A stretch of 40,524 bases of DNA, taken from Clostridium_AI sp002297865. Lineage in GTDB: Bacteria > Bacillota > Clostridia > Lachnospirales > Lachnospiraceae. Positions within the stretch are counted from its first letter, which is position 1. Each line of letters opens with the position of its first letter. Location of the stretch: contig CALFNR010000196.1 of the NCBI GenBank assembly GCA_937903005.1, forward strand, positions 1 through 40,524. The letters run 5' to 3'. Positions 1 through 8,285 of the stretch are shown here, one piece after another. Made by a program: the position numbers and the translations under genes. Under the pieces are notes generated by a model. That model was not told the DNA's origin and searched no databases. It was given only the letters and a program-made list of their open reading frames with translations.

Positions 1-48
1 GAATGGGATGGCATTAAAATTGGGGGTACTGTCATAAAAGAGTCATAA
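1..48 (+). CDS. C-terminal end of a PrsA-like foldase (partial)
   Basis: The first 15 codons of the window form an open frame ending in TAA at 46-48, giving EWDGIKIGGTVIKES. This resembles the C-terminus of the next gene (VWDDITIGKVIA): the pattern W-D-x-I-x-I-G-x-V-I is shared. The likely reading is the last codons of an upstream paralogue, so two foldase-type genes would lie in tandem with 57 bp between stop and next start. The 5' part is outside the window, so the call rests only on this short match. Confidence 0.45.
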   Translation, partial: EWDGIKIGGTVIKES

Positions 49-105
49 TTTTTTATGAATTAAAATGTATGATGATTGAAAATTAGAAGAATGGAGAGAA
101 AACAG

Positions 106-1308
106 ATGAAAACTAGTAAGACTACATTACAGAAACCTGATGTAGATGGAAAGAAGAATCTTAAGAGAATGGAGAAAGACACACCAACTAACTTAAAAGC
201 TGTTATTATGAGTGCAATTGGTATTGTACTTGTTATTGCGATGGTAGTTGGGATTGCGGTTGAAAACTTCAAACCAAAAGAAGTTATGTCTATTAATAAA
301 GAAAAAGTAACATTAAGTGATGCAATGTATTACCTTTACACAGCAGAAGCACAAGGTAATTATATGGATTCTTTCTACCGTCAGCTTTATGGACAAAGCT
401 ACTGGGATATGCAAGATGAGCAGACAGGCCAGACTTACCGTGACACAGCAAAATTACAGGCTGAGCAGGCAATTGAACAGTACTTCGTTTTATATAAAGA
501 AGCTGTAAAAGCAGGTTACAAAGTAAACAGTGAAGATAAAAAGAGTGCAGCAAAAGATGTAAAACAAATTCGTAAAAACCTTACATTTGAGCAGAAGAAT
601 AAAACTGGTATGACAAAAGGTGTGTTAACAAAAGCATTAGAGAAAAAATACTGTGCAGACCGTTACAAACAAGATACCATTGATGGATTTGACATTGATG
701 ATCAAAAAATCAGAGATGGCGTTAAGAAAGCGAAGTTCAGACAGTACGATGTACAGTACTACAAAGTGGATACACAAACACAGGACAAAGATGGAAAAAC
801 TGTTGATGTAGATAAAGAAACAAAAGCATTATACAAAGCTGAGTTAGAAGACCTTGCAAAACGTGCTGCAACAGAAGATTTTGATTCCTTAACTCCAGAT
901 GCTGTTAAGGTAAAAAAGGAAGCGAATTCCTCTTCTTCCGATGAAACACCAGAAGAGTCACCAGAAGCTAGTGAAGATAAGGATGCAAAAAAATACTATT
1001 CTAACTTTACAGCAGATGGAAAATTCGTTGCTGGCGATGGTACATTTACAACAGATGTTGAAAAAGTATTAAAGAAAATGAACAACAACGAAGTATCCGA
1101 TGTTATTGAAGCAGATGGAGCATATTATCTTGTTAAAATGATCAACAACAATGATGATGAAGCTTATGAAACAGAAGTAAAGAATCAGATTTCTACAAAA
1201 GAAAACGAAGAATTTAATACTTGGTATGAAAAAGTATTCAAAAACTATACAGTAAAACTAAACAGTAAAGTATGGGATGACATTACAATTGGTAAGGTCA
1301 TTGCATAA
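106..1308 (+). CDS. Membrane-anchored PrsA/SurA-like foldase (putative parvulin peptidyl-prolyl isomerase)
   Basis: A 400-residue protein with a short basic cytoplasmic N-terminus, one membrane segment at about residues 32-52, and a long Lys/Glu-rich extracytoplasmic part. Residues 55-200 have the helical look of a SurA/PrsA N-terminal chaperone domain. Near the C-terminus the pattern 'VLKKMNNNEVSDVIEADGAY' followed by YLVKM is the usual end of a parvulin domain. An acidic, Ser-rich low-complexity linker lies around residues 270-300. The inferred role is folding of exported proteins on the outer face of the membrane. I chose ATG 106 because GGAGAG sits 7 bases upstream; TTG 76 and ATG 91 in the same frame are poorer. 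Isomerase activity is not certain, because the domain core is weak by eye. Confidence 0.7.
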   Translation: MKTSKTTLQKPDVDGKKNLKRMEKDTPTNLKAVIMSAIGIVLVIAMVVGIAVENFKPKEVMSINKEKVTLSDAMYYLYTAEAQGNYMDSFYRQLYGQSYWDMQDEQTGQTYRDTAKLQAEQAIEQYFVLYKEAVKAGYKVNSEDKKSAAKDVKQIRKNLTFEQKNKTGMTKGVLTKALEKKYCADRYKQDTIDGFDIDDQKIRDGVKKAKFRQYDVQYYKVDTQTQDKDGKTVDVDKETKALYKAELEDLAKRAATEDFDSLTPDAVKVKKEANSSSSDETPEESPEASEDKDAKKYYSNFTADGKFVAGDGTFTTDVEKVLKKMNNNEVSDVIEADGAYYLVKMINNNDDEAYETEVKNQISTKENEEFNTWYEKVFKNYTVKLNSKVWDDITIGKVIA

Positions 1309-1322
1309 TTGTAAATTATATG

Positions 1323-1360
1323 AGTGGGTAGAAGTCATAGATTTCTACCCACTTGTTGTG
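1323..1360 (+). terminator. Probable intrinsic terminator after the foldase gene
   Basis: Perfect 11-bp inverted repeat AGTGGGTAGAA (1323-1333) / TTCTACCCACT (1343-1353) with a 9-nt loop, followed by a U-rich but interrupted tail (TGTTGTGTGT). It starts 14 bp after the stop codon. Confidence 0.6.
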
Positions 1361-1523
1361 TGTCTAAAGAATAGATAGAGAATGTAGAAGGATTAAATCA
1401 AAGTTTGACTTTATAAAAATAATATGGTAGTGTAATTTTGCAGATGGAATTAAGAATTTATACAGTAAGCGAACACATATGGAGATCGCTTGTAAACTAT
1501 ATTAATGTTTGGGGAGAAAGAAA

Positions 1524-2363
1524 ATGAAAAAAATATTAGCATTATTTGTAATCATTACAGTGTTTTTTAACTGCTCTAGTTATGTTGCTACTGCTGAAAA
1601 AACGGATGTCCAAAAGGGAATTGCTTTTTTACTTGAACAAGGGTATTCCTATGAAGAAATAGTTAGTCAATTTCCAGAGGATGATTTAGAGGTTATTTCA
1701 CATGCAACTAGTTATGATCAGGTACAAATAGAATATGAGATAGAAGAAAACACTGAAAATCATGAAGATATGGATAGTAATATTAATAGTAGTAGTAAAT
1801 TGAGAGCTGGTAGCATTGTGCCTGGTAATAATACAGCAGATACACCTGGAGGTAAGCTAACCCAAGTTGTTTCGGTATTTGGTTTATCAGAAAATAAAGC
1901 GCTAATTACATATAATTTCAAATGGAACGAAGTACCTTCAAATCTTAAGACAGATTGTTGCGCCTTGTTATTTGATGGGGCAAAGCTTTCTGAGGTTCGC
2001 AATGCATATTATGAATATACGTCTAGAAATTTAACTTCTGGGAGTCAAGAGACAGTAACTTGTAAAAAAGAATCTAGTACGTCATCAAATGGAATTGGAA
2101 TTTCATTTAAGTTTGTACCAGATTCAACTCATGCAGGAGGTATTAGAGACCATCAAAATTTTAATCATAAAGGTTACATTAGTTGTCTGGCAACAATAAC
2201 AAGCAGTAAATGTATAAATGTATGGTCTAGGTATTATCATCAACAAGGCAAACTTACGCTTACTCCAAGAATTACAATTAATGGTGTTGCTGTTACATTA
2301 AGTAGTAGCACTCAAATGGTACTAATGAATCCTAATCCATATCTTTCTTGTAAGATTAAATAG
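1524..2363 (+). CDS. Secreted protein of unknown function
   Basis: 279 residues. The N-terminus (MKKILALFVIITVFF, then a small polar stretch ending VATA-EK) is a good Sec signal peptide with cleavage expected after residue 24; Cys17 is not in a convincing lipobox. The mature part begins with a helical, acidic segment, then becomes Ser/Thr/Asn-rich and probably beta-rich with three Cys in the C-terminal half. I do not recognise the family. ATG 1524 follows GGGGAG at a good distance; the in-frame TTG 1509 overlaps that ribosome site and is unlikely. A 57-aa membrane peptide follows 18 bp later, so the two probably share a transcript. The upstream 160-bp gap contains an imperfect inverted repeat (AAGCGA 1467-1472 / TCGCTT 1486-1491). 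Confidence 0.6.
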   Translation: MKKILALFVIITVFFNCSSYVATAEKTDVQKGIAFLLEQGYSYEEIVSQFPEDDLEVISHATSYDQVQIEYEIEENTENHEDMDSNINSSSKLRAGSIVPGNNTADTPGGKLTQVVSVFGLSENKALITYNFKWNEVPSNLKTDCCALLFDGAKLSEVRNAYYEYTSRNLTSGSQETVTCKKESSTSSNGIGISFKFVPDSTHAGGIRDHQNFNHKGYISCLATITSSKCINVWSRYYHQQGKLTLTPRITINGVAVTLSSSTQMVLMNPNPYLSCKIK

Positions 2364-2381
2364 AATAACGGGGGGAATTTT

Positions 2382-2555
2382 GTGAATAAATCAGAAAAAG
2401 GAATTCTACAGGGAATAGCATTTATTCTTTTTAGCATTTCATGTTTTTCAGCAACACCTTATTTGCCTGATAATGGAATATCGGCAATGGTTGGTATAGT
2501 CTTTTCTATAGTTGGGATAGTTATTGTTCTATTTTCCCTTTTTCAAGAAAAGTAA
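2382..2555 (+). CDS. 57-aa membrane peptide
   Basis: Small ORF with a GTG start 6 bases after a GGGGGG ribosome site, ending in TAA at 2553-2555. The product begins MNKSEKGILQGIAFILF and is almost entirely hydrophobic: two membrane segments at about residues 8-25 and 35-53, with a short PYLPDNG turn between them. It lies 18 bp downstream of the secreted protein gene. No family is recognised. The tight spacing and strong ribosome site support a real gene. Confidence 0.6.
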   Translation: MNKSEKGILQGIAFILFSISCFSATPYLPDNGISAMVGIVFSIVGIVIVLFSLFQEK

Positions 2556-2625
2556 ATAGGTGGACAAAATTTTAATGAATGTCCTATTATTGATTCTGCT
2601 AGAAAAATGTTATATAGAATGAGAG

Positions 2626-2669
2626 AGTGTCACATAGTAAAATATCTTTACTAAGAGTGACACTTTTTT
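2626..2669 (+). terminator. Intrinsic terminator upstream of purL
   Basis: Stem AGTGTCAC (2626-2633) / GTGACACT (2657-2664), extended inward by TAGTAAA (2635-2641) / TTTACTA (2647-2653), followed by a T-run. It closes the secreted protein/small membrane peptide unit. Confidence 0.8.
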
Positions 2670-2818
2670 ATAATTAGGTCTAATTGATGTTAACGAGACA
2701 AACAATTTTGATATTAGCAATACTTATATAATAAATTATTATTATTTATTTTAATAATAAAAGAAAGTATGTTAAGATGAACTAAAGATTAGAAATGGTG
2801 TCTGGAAAGGAGCTATTT

Positions 2819-5800
2819 ATGAGCACAGTTAAAAGAATTTATGTAGAAAAGAAACCTGAATATGCAGTTCATGCGAAAGAATTGAAAGGTGAATTAAGAA
2901 CCTATCTTAATTTAAAAGAACTGGAAGATGTCAGAGTATTAGTTCGTTATGACATTGAAAATTTAAGCGAAGAAACTTATCAGAAGGCATTAGGAATTGT
3001 ATTCTCTGAGCCTCCTGTTGATATATTATTTGAAGAAACATTTAAAAAAAATGACAAAGACAAAACATTCTCAGTTGAATATCTTCCTGGACAGTTTGAC
3101 CAGAGAGCAGATTCTGCAGAGCAGTGTGTAAAATTATTAAATGAGACAGAAGAACCAATTATTCGTTCTGCAACTACATATGTTCTAAGTGGTGAAATTT
3201 CAGATGCAGATTTAGAACGTGTAAAAACATATTGTATCAACCCAGTGGATTCCAGAGAGACCGATGAAGTAAAACCAGAAACATTAGTACAGAATTTCGC
3301 TGACCCAGCAGATGTATTAATATTTGATGGCTTCAAGGATATGGAAGAAGATAAATTAAAAGAATTGTATGATTCATTAGGACTTGCAATGACATTTAAG
3401 GATTTTCTTCATATTCAGAAGTATTTTAATGGAGAAGAGAAACGTGATCCATCTATGACAGAGATTCGCGTATTAGATACTTACTGGTCTGACCACTGCC
3501 GTCATACAACCTTCTTAACAGAGCTTAAAAATGTTACTTTTGAAGATGGATATTACTTTAAACCTATCAAAGATTCTTATGATGATTATAAGAAGAACCA
3601 CGACGAAATCTTTAAAGGAAGAGACGATAAATATGTATCCTTAATGGATATTGCACTATTGGCTATGCGTCAGTTGAAGAAAGATGGAAAATTAACAGAT
3701 ATGGAAGAGTCAGACGAAATCAATGCCTGCTCAATCGTTGTTCCTGTTGAAATAGATGGTAAAGAAGAAGAATGGTTAGTATTTTTCAAAAATGAAACTC
3801 ACAACCATCCAACTGAAATTGAACCATTTGGTGGTGCTGCTACTTGTCTTGGAGGCGCAATCCGTGACCCATTGTCAGGCCGTGGCTATGTATATCAGGC
3901 AATGCGTGTAACTGGTGCAGCAGACCCAACAAAATCCTTAAAGGAAACATTGGAAGGAAAACTTCCTCAGAAGAAGATCGTAAAGGGTGCAGCAAGCGGT
4001 TACAGTTCTTATGGTAACCAGATTGGTCTTGCAACGGGCTTAGTAAATGAAGTCTATCATCCAAACTATGTAGCAAAGAGAATGGAAATTGGTGCTGTTA
4101 TGGGTGCGGCTCCAAGAAGAAATGTAATTCGTGAAAACTCCGACCCAGGTGATATCATCATTTTATTAGGTGGTAGAACAGGACGTGATGGATGTGGTGG
4201 AGCAACTGGTTCTTCTAAGTCACATACAACAGAATCTATTCATACATGTGGTGCAGAAGTACAAAAAGGCAACGCACCTACAGAACGTAAAATTCAACGC
4301 TTATTCCGTAGAGAAGAAGTTAGCTCTATTATAAAAAAATGCAATGACTTTGGTGCAGGTGGTGTGTCTGTAGCAATTGGTGAGTTAGCAGACGGTTTAC
4401 AAATCGATTTAGATAAAGTACCTAAAAAATACGCAGGTCTTGACGGAACAGAATTAGCAATCTCCGAATCTCAAGAGAGAATGGCAATCGTCGTAGATCC
4501 GAAAGACGTAGATAAACTTTTAGGTTATGCAGAAGAAGAAAACTTAGAGGCTGTATGTGTAGCAGTGGTAACAGAAGATAAAAGATTAGTGTTATCCTGG
4601 AGAGGCAAAGAAATCGTAAACATCAGCCGTGCATTCCTTGATACAAACGGTGCACATCAGGAAACAGATGTTACCGTTTCAATGCCCGATGAAAAAGCAA
4701 ATTACTTCAACAAAGAAACAGATGTTACAGACTTCAAAGCAGCATGGTTAAAGAATTTAAGCGATTTAAATGTCTGCTCACAGAAAGGCTTAGTAGAAAT
4801 GTTTGACAGCTCCATTGGTGCTGCAACCGTTACAATGCCTTACGGTGGTAAATATCAGTTAACACCAACTCAGACTATGATTGCAAAACTTCCTGTATTA
4901 AAAGGAAAATGTGATACCGTTACTATGATGAGTTATGGCTTAGACCCATATCTTTCAAGCTGGAGCCCATATCATGGTTCTGTATATGCGGTCGTTTCTT
5001 CCATTGCAAAAATCGTAGCAGCAGGCGGTGACATGACTAAAATCCGTTTCACATTCCAAGAGTATTTTGAACGTCTTGGAGAAGATGCAAAACGTTGGGG
5101 CGTTCCAATGGCAGCATTACTTGGTGCGTATGAAGCACAGATGAAATTCGGTCTTCCATCTATCGGTGGTAAGGACAGTATGTCAGGAACATTTAATGAT
5201 ATTGACGTTCCTCCAACACTTTGCTCTTTTGCAGTAGACGTTGCAAAAGTCGGTGATGTGGTAACTCCAGAGCTTAAGAAAGCTGGAAATACAATCGTAT
5301 TATTTGAAATTGACAAAGATGAATATGACTTACCAGATTATCAGATGGTAATGGACTTATATGGAAAATTAACCAAACTTGGCAATGAAAAAGTGCTTGT
5401 TTCTGAATATGCAGTTGGATTTGGTGGAATTGCAGAGGCATTAAGTAAAATGGCATTCGGTAACAAACTTGGTGTGGATATGTGTCCTAAGTTTGATAAA
5501 GCAAAATTCTTTGCTCCATTATACGGTGCGATCGTAGCTGAGGTTGCAGAAGCGGACCTTGCAAAACTTGATGCAGCAGGCGTTAACTACACTAAGATTG
5601 CAAAAGTGCAAGAAGAAGCAAAATTCACTTGTGGCGATGTTACTATCACAATGAACGAAGCACTTGCAGCTTGGACCAATACACTTGAAAAAGTATTCCC
5701 AACTGTTTTTGAGGTAGCGCAGAAAGACGTTAAGATTGATACATTCGATGCGAAGACTGTTTACACAGCAAAGAATCAGATTGCAAAACCAAAGGTATTT

Positions 5801-6583
5801 ATTCCAGTATTTCCAGGTACAAACTGCGAATATGATACAGCAAAAGCATTTGAGGCAGCTGGAGCAGAAGTAAAGACAGTCGTATTTAAGAATATGTCTG
5901 CACAGAATATTACAGATTCTGTGAATGCATTTGAAGCAGCAATTAAAGAATCTCAGATTATCATGTTCCCAGGTGGATTCAGTGCTGGTGATGAGCCAGA
6001 CGGTTCCGCAAAATTCATCGCTTCTGTATTCCGTAACGTGAAGATTAAAGAAGCAACTAATGACTTGATTAAACAAAGAGATGGTTTAGCACTTGGTATC
6101 TGTAACGGATTCCAGGCATTGATAAAGTTAGGTCTTGTGCCTTACGGTGAAATCACTGATATTCAGGAAGATACACCAACACTTACAACTAACAGCATTG
6201 GACGTCATATCTCCAAATCTGTATATACTAAGGTTATGACAAATAAATCCCCTTGGTTACAGTTAGCAAAGCTTGGTGGAGTTTATTCCATCCCTGCTTC
6301 ACATGGGGAAGGACGTTTCGTTGCAAATGATGCTTGGCTTAAGAAGTTAATTGAGAATGGCCAGGTTGCTACGCAGTATGTGGATGCTGATGGCAATGCA
6401 ACAATGGACGAAGCATTTAATCCGAATGGTTCATATATGGCTATTGAAGGTATTGTAAGTCCAGATGGTCGAGTACTTGGTAAAATGGCTCACTCCGAAC
6501 GTCGTGGAGATGGAGTTGCACTTAATATTTACGGAAATCAGAATCAGATGATATTTGAGTCTGGTGTGAAGTATTTTAAGTAA
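2819..6583 (+). CDS. purL: Phosphoribosylformylglycinamidine synthase (FGAM synthase), single-chain
   Basis: 1254 residues, the size of the fused PurS-PurL-PurQ type enzyme. It converts FGAR, glutamine and ATP to FGAM in purine synthesis. Order: PurS-like N-terminal part, the synthetase signature DTYWSDHCRHTTFLT near residue 220, the ATP-site motif KNETHNHPTEIEPFGG near 325, then a C-terminal class I glutamine amidotransferase domain beginning at FIPVFPGTNCEYDTAKA, with PGGFSAGDEPDG and the nucleophile Cys in LGICNGFQ. The start ATG 2819 has GGAAAGGAG just upstream; the in-frame ATG 2795 precedes that site and is rejected. It stands alone with no other pur gene nearby. A 180-bp gap with no gene follows. 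Confidence 0.96.
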   Translation: MSTVKRIYVEKKPEYAVHAKELKGELRTYLNLKELEDVRVLVRYDIENLSEETYQKALGIVFSEPPVDILFEETFKKNDKDKTFSVEYLPGQFDQRADSAEQCVKLLNETEEPIIRSATTYVLSGEISDADLERVKTYCINPVDSRETDEVKPETLVQNFADPADVLIFDGFKDMEEDKLKELYDSLGLAMTFKDFLHIQKYFNGEEKRDPSMTEIRVLDTYWSDHCRHTTFLTELKNVTFEDGYYFKPIKDSYDDYKKNHDEIFKGRDDKYVSLMDIALLAMRQLKKDGKLTDMEESDEINACSIVVPVEIDGKEEEWLVFFKNETHNHPTEIEPFGGAATCLGGAIRDPLSGRGYVYQAMRVTGAADPTKSLKETLEGKLPQKKIVKGAASGYSSYGNQIGLATGLVNEVYHPNYVAKRMEIGAVMGAAPRRNVIRENSDPGDIIILLGGRTGRDGCGGATGSSKSHTTESIHTCGAEVQKGNAPTERKIQRLFRREEVSSIIKKCNDFGAGGVSVAIGELADGLQIDLDKVPKKYAGLDGTELAISESQERMAIVVDPKDVDKLLGYAEEENLEAVCVAVVTEDKRLVLSWRGKEIVNISRAFLDTNGAHQETDVTVSMPDEKANYFNKETDVTDFKAAWLKNLSDLNVCSQKGLVEMFDSSIGAATVTMPYGGKYQLTPTQTMIAKLPVLKGKCDTVTMMSYGLDPYLSSWSPYHGSVYAVVSSIAKIVAAGGDMTKIRFTFQEYFERLGEDAKRWGVPMAALLGAYEAQMKFGLPSIGGKDSMSGTFNDIDVPPTLCSFAVDVAKVGDVVTPELKKAGNTIVLFEIDKDEYDLPDYQMVMDLYGKLTKLGNEKVLVSEYAVGFGGIAEALSKMAFGNKLGVDMCPKFDKAKFFAPLYGAIVAEVAEADLAKLDAAGVNYTKIAKVQEEAKFTCGDVTITMNEALAAWTNTLEKVFPTVFEVAQKDVKIDTFDAKTVYTAKNQIAKPKVFIPVFPGTNCEYDTAKAFEAAGAEVKTVVFKNMSAQNITDSVNAFEAAIKESQIIMFPGGFSAGDEPDGSAKFIASVFRNVKIKEATNDLIKQRDGLALGICNGFQALIKLGLVPYGEITDIQEDTPTLTTNSIGRHISKSVYTKVMTNKSPWLQLAKLGGVYSIPASHGEGRFVANDAWLKKLIENGQVATQYVDADGNATMDEAFNPNGSYMAIEGIVSPDGRVLGKMAHSERRGDGVALNIYGNQNQMIFESGVKYFK

Positions 6584-6631
6584 AAAGGCAGTTTAGTAAT
6601 ATATTGAGAATAGTTGTTAAGATGGACATAA

Positions 6632-6662
6632 CCCCCCTTTACTAAAAACAGTAAAAGGGGGA
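6632..6662. terminator. C/G-rich hairpin after purL, possible terminator
   Basis: CCCCCCTTTACT and AGTAAAAGGGGG face each other around AAAAAC, a strong stem with one mismatch or bulge. There is no T-run on either side, so termination would be Rho-dependent or weak. It is the only strong hairpin between purL and the convergent ThsA gene. Confidence 0.35.
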
Positions 6663-6762
6663 GATCATAATAACAAACGAAAAAAAGTTTATATGACTAT
6701 TTAAAGTCTGATTTTTAATATGCTCATCTCGTTAAATAATGTGTATTTACCCATATGTTTTG

Positions 6763-7578
6763 TTACATGGTTGTACCTATTTTATTTAGTGAAAAATTTT
6801 CTTGTTTCTTACACACAATATATAATCGACAAGGAGATTTTATTTTGTGGGCACTTATTTTGTAAGAGGCAATTATGATATCTAGTAGTTGCTGCTGTGT
6901 AAGTGATTCACCATCCATCCGAGTAACTCCTGAACCTAATATTGGTATACATACATCTTTTTGACCATAGTATTTATCAATCTCCTTCCAGAGTGTCGAC
7001 AGACAATCAAGAAATTCATCACGGGACATTCGACCTAATCCATCCTTATCTAATTTTGCAAATGGCATTAATAAGTAGTCACCATTTGGTACTAACATAC
7101 CAGATTCATATTTTTCGTTGTTTTGAAATGTAGATCTATCCTTTTCTGGTTTTAAATTTGCTTTTTTAATTAAACTTTGCATATTTTGTATTGGATATTT
7201 CATTAGGTACTGTCCACAGATAGAATCTGGATTAATATCGGAGGGAGAATCACCTACCCTCGTTGTAAAACATTCATCAAAAGGAATTACTTTTTTGCAA
7301 TTTTGCATTTTGAATATATCTTTATATTTAATGTGAATGCTATAATTATGCTCTTTGATACAAATACTTTTTCGGATGAGGTAATATAGAATCTTTATTA
7401 TTAGGGATAAGATAAGTACAGCAATAAAAGCTAAGCTACGAGTCAATATAATATTTACTTCATCTGAAATGGTTGCTATTAATTTGATATTTTGGAAAAA
7501 TGATTCAGGGACAAATGTAAAAACTACACTAATTATCCCCAATGCCAATGTAAAGCTATGTTTTAACAATTTAAGCAT
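6763..7578 (-). CDS. thsA: ThsA-type Thoeris effector: two membrane segments plus macro domain
   Basis: 271 residues. Two membrane segments at about residues 7-25 and 48-68 precede a cytosolic domain with macro-domain hallmarks: LVPNGDYLLMPFAKLDKDG near residue 160 and the phosphate-loop motif ILGSGVTRMDG near 213-223. This TM-TM-macro layout is that of the type II Thoeris effector (DUF6430 / ThsA-macro family). In that system the macro domain senses an ADP-ribose-type signal (histidine-ADPR in published work) made by the TIR partner, and the protein kills the infected cell through its membrane part. I chose ATG 7578, which has AGGTG 7 bases upstream; TTG 7584 is closer to that site. The start overlaps the ThsB stop by 8 bases (ATGCTTAA), which implies translational coupling. 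The assignment rests on motif and context. Confidence 0.78.
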   Translation of the reverse strand: MLKLLKHSFTLALGIISVVFTFVPESFFQNIKLIATISDEVNIILTRSLAFIAVLILSLIIKILYYLIRKSICIKEHNYSIHIKYKDIFKMQNCKKVIPFDECFTTRVGDSPSDINPDSICGQYLMKYPIQNMQSLIKKANLKPEKDRSTFQNNEKYESGMLVPNGDYLLMPFAKLDKDGLGRMSRDEFLDCLSTLWKEIDKYYGQKDVCIPILGSGVTRMDGESLTQQQLLDIIIASYKISAHKIKSPCRLYIVCKKQENFSLNKIGTTM

Positions 7579-8179
7579 ATCCAAGCACCTGTTTTATATA
7601 TGAATAGTTTCCAACCTTTTCGCCCTTATCATTTTTTATCCAAAAAGCTTGTGCAACTGATTCATAACCTTTCATATAAGAAGGGAACCATTTTGTTTCT
7701 TTCCGTAATGAGTTATAAAGAATAATGATATTATTATTATGTTTTTTTGCTTGTTCAAACTCATGTCGAAGGTAAGAGTAAGTGTTTATGTTGCCAACAT
7801 CACTGTCTTTGCTAGGAGTAGAAGTATTCTGAACTTTGCATGGTTTTGAGCCGTTGGTATTTTGCTTATATGGAGTACAGCTACAGTTTTCTTTTGGGGC
7901 AGATGCTCTTGAACAACTACTGCCCGCTGTACGAGATGCGGTTTTATCTCCAACTATAAAAATAACAGCGGAAGATGCATTTATTTGTTGATTAAATTCT
8001 CGCTTTAAGTCACATGGGCGGCAATCTGGATCGTTTGATACACTGCCAGAAACTACTTGGGACATGTCTATAAAATCTACTTTATGCAGATTATCTCGTC
8101 CCCATTTGTTAAGTTTTTCAACGACATCTCGATCGCCATTATTAGCATAATCTGCACTAATATAAACGCGTTTGCTCAT
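7571..8179 (-). CDS. thsB: ThsB-type TIR-like protein (Thoeris sensor and signal producer)
   Basis: 202 residues. It starts KRVYISADY, the first beta strand of a TIR-like (DUF1863/MTH538) fold. The following features are RPCDLKREFNQQINAS and VIFIVGDKTASRTAG, and, after an insert, INTYSYLRHEFEQAKKHNNN with IIILYNS. Glu140 or Glu142 in that helix is a candidate catalytic glutamate. ThsB proteins detect phage and convert NAD+ into a signal nucleotide for ThsA. The region from 50 to 130 is unusual: six Cys (53, 56, 89, 99, 101, 114) within a Ser/Thr/Asn/Pro-rich insert, possibly a metal site. ATG 8179 has AAAGGAG upstream. It overlaps thsA, and a perfect hairpin separates it from the 84-aa gene upstream. 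Confidence 0.78.
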   Translation of the reverse strand: MSKRVYISADYANNGDRDVVEKLNKWGRDNLHKVDFIDMSQVVSGSVSNDPDCRPCDLKREFNQQINASSAVIFIVGDKTASRTAGSSCSRASAPKENCSCTPYKQNTNGSKPCKVQNTSTPSKDSDVGNINTYSYLRHEFEQAKKHNNNIIILYNSLRKETKWFPSYMKGYESVAQAFWIKNDKGEKVGNYSYIKQVLGYA

Positions 8180-8240
8180 AATGTTTTCTCCTTTACATTT
8201 TGATTAAATACAATTCGATTAACTTGATTTTCTATATCTT

Positions 8241-8263
8241 GAGACTGGCACAAGGCCAGTCTC
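8241..8263 (-). other. Perfect intercistronic hairpin between the 84-aa gene and thsB
   Basis: GAGACTGGC (8241-8249) and GCCAGTCTC (8255-8263) form a perfect 9-bp stem with a 5-nt loop in the 106-bp gap. Neither strand has a T-run behind it, so it is not a standard terminator. A processing site, stabiliser or partial attenuator would fit. Confidence 0.6.
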
Positions 8264-8285
8264 GCTTATTAAAATCGATTGGAAA

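Noticed and set aside
2695..2800. Possible purine riboswitch or PurR control upstream of purL
   Set aside because: No conserved purine aptamer core was found in the AT-rich leader, and the candidate promoter boxes have poor spacing.
5519..6076. Long minus-strand frame (185 codons) inside purL
   Set aside because: It lies wholly opposite a certain gene, is Cys- and Phe-rich in the way antisense frames are, and has no ribosome site.
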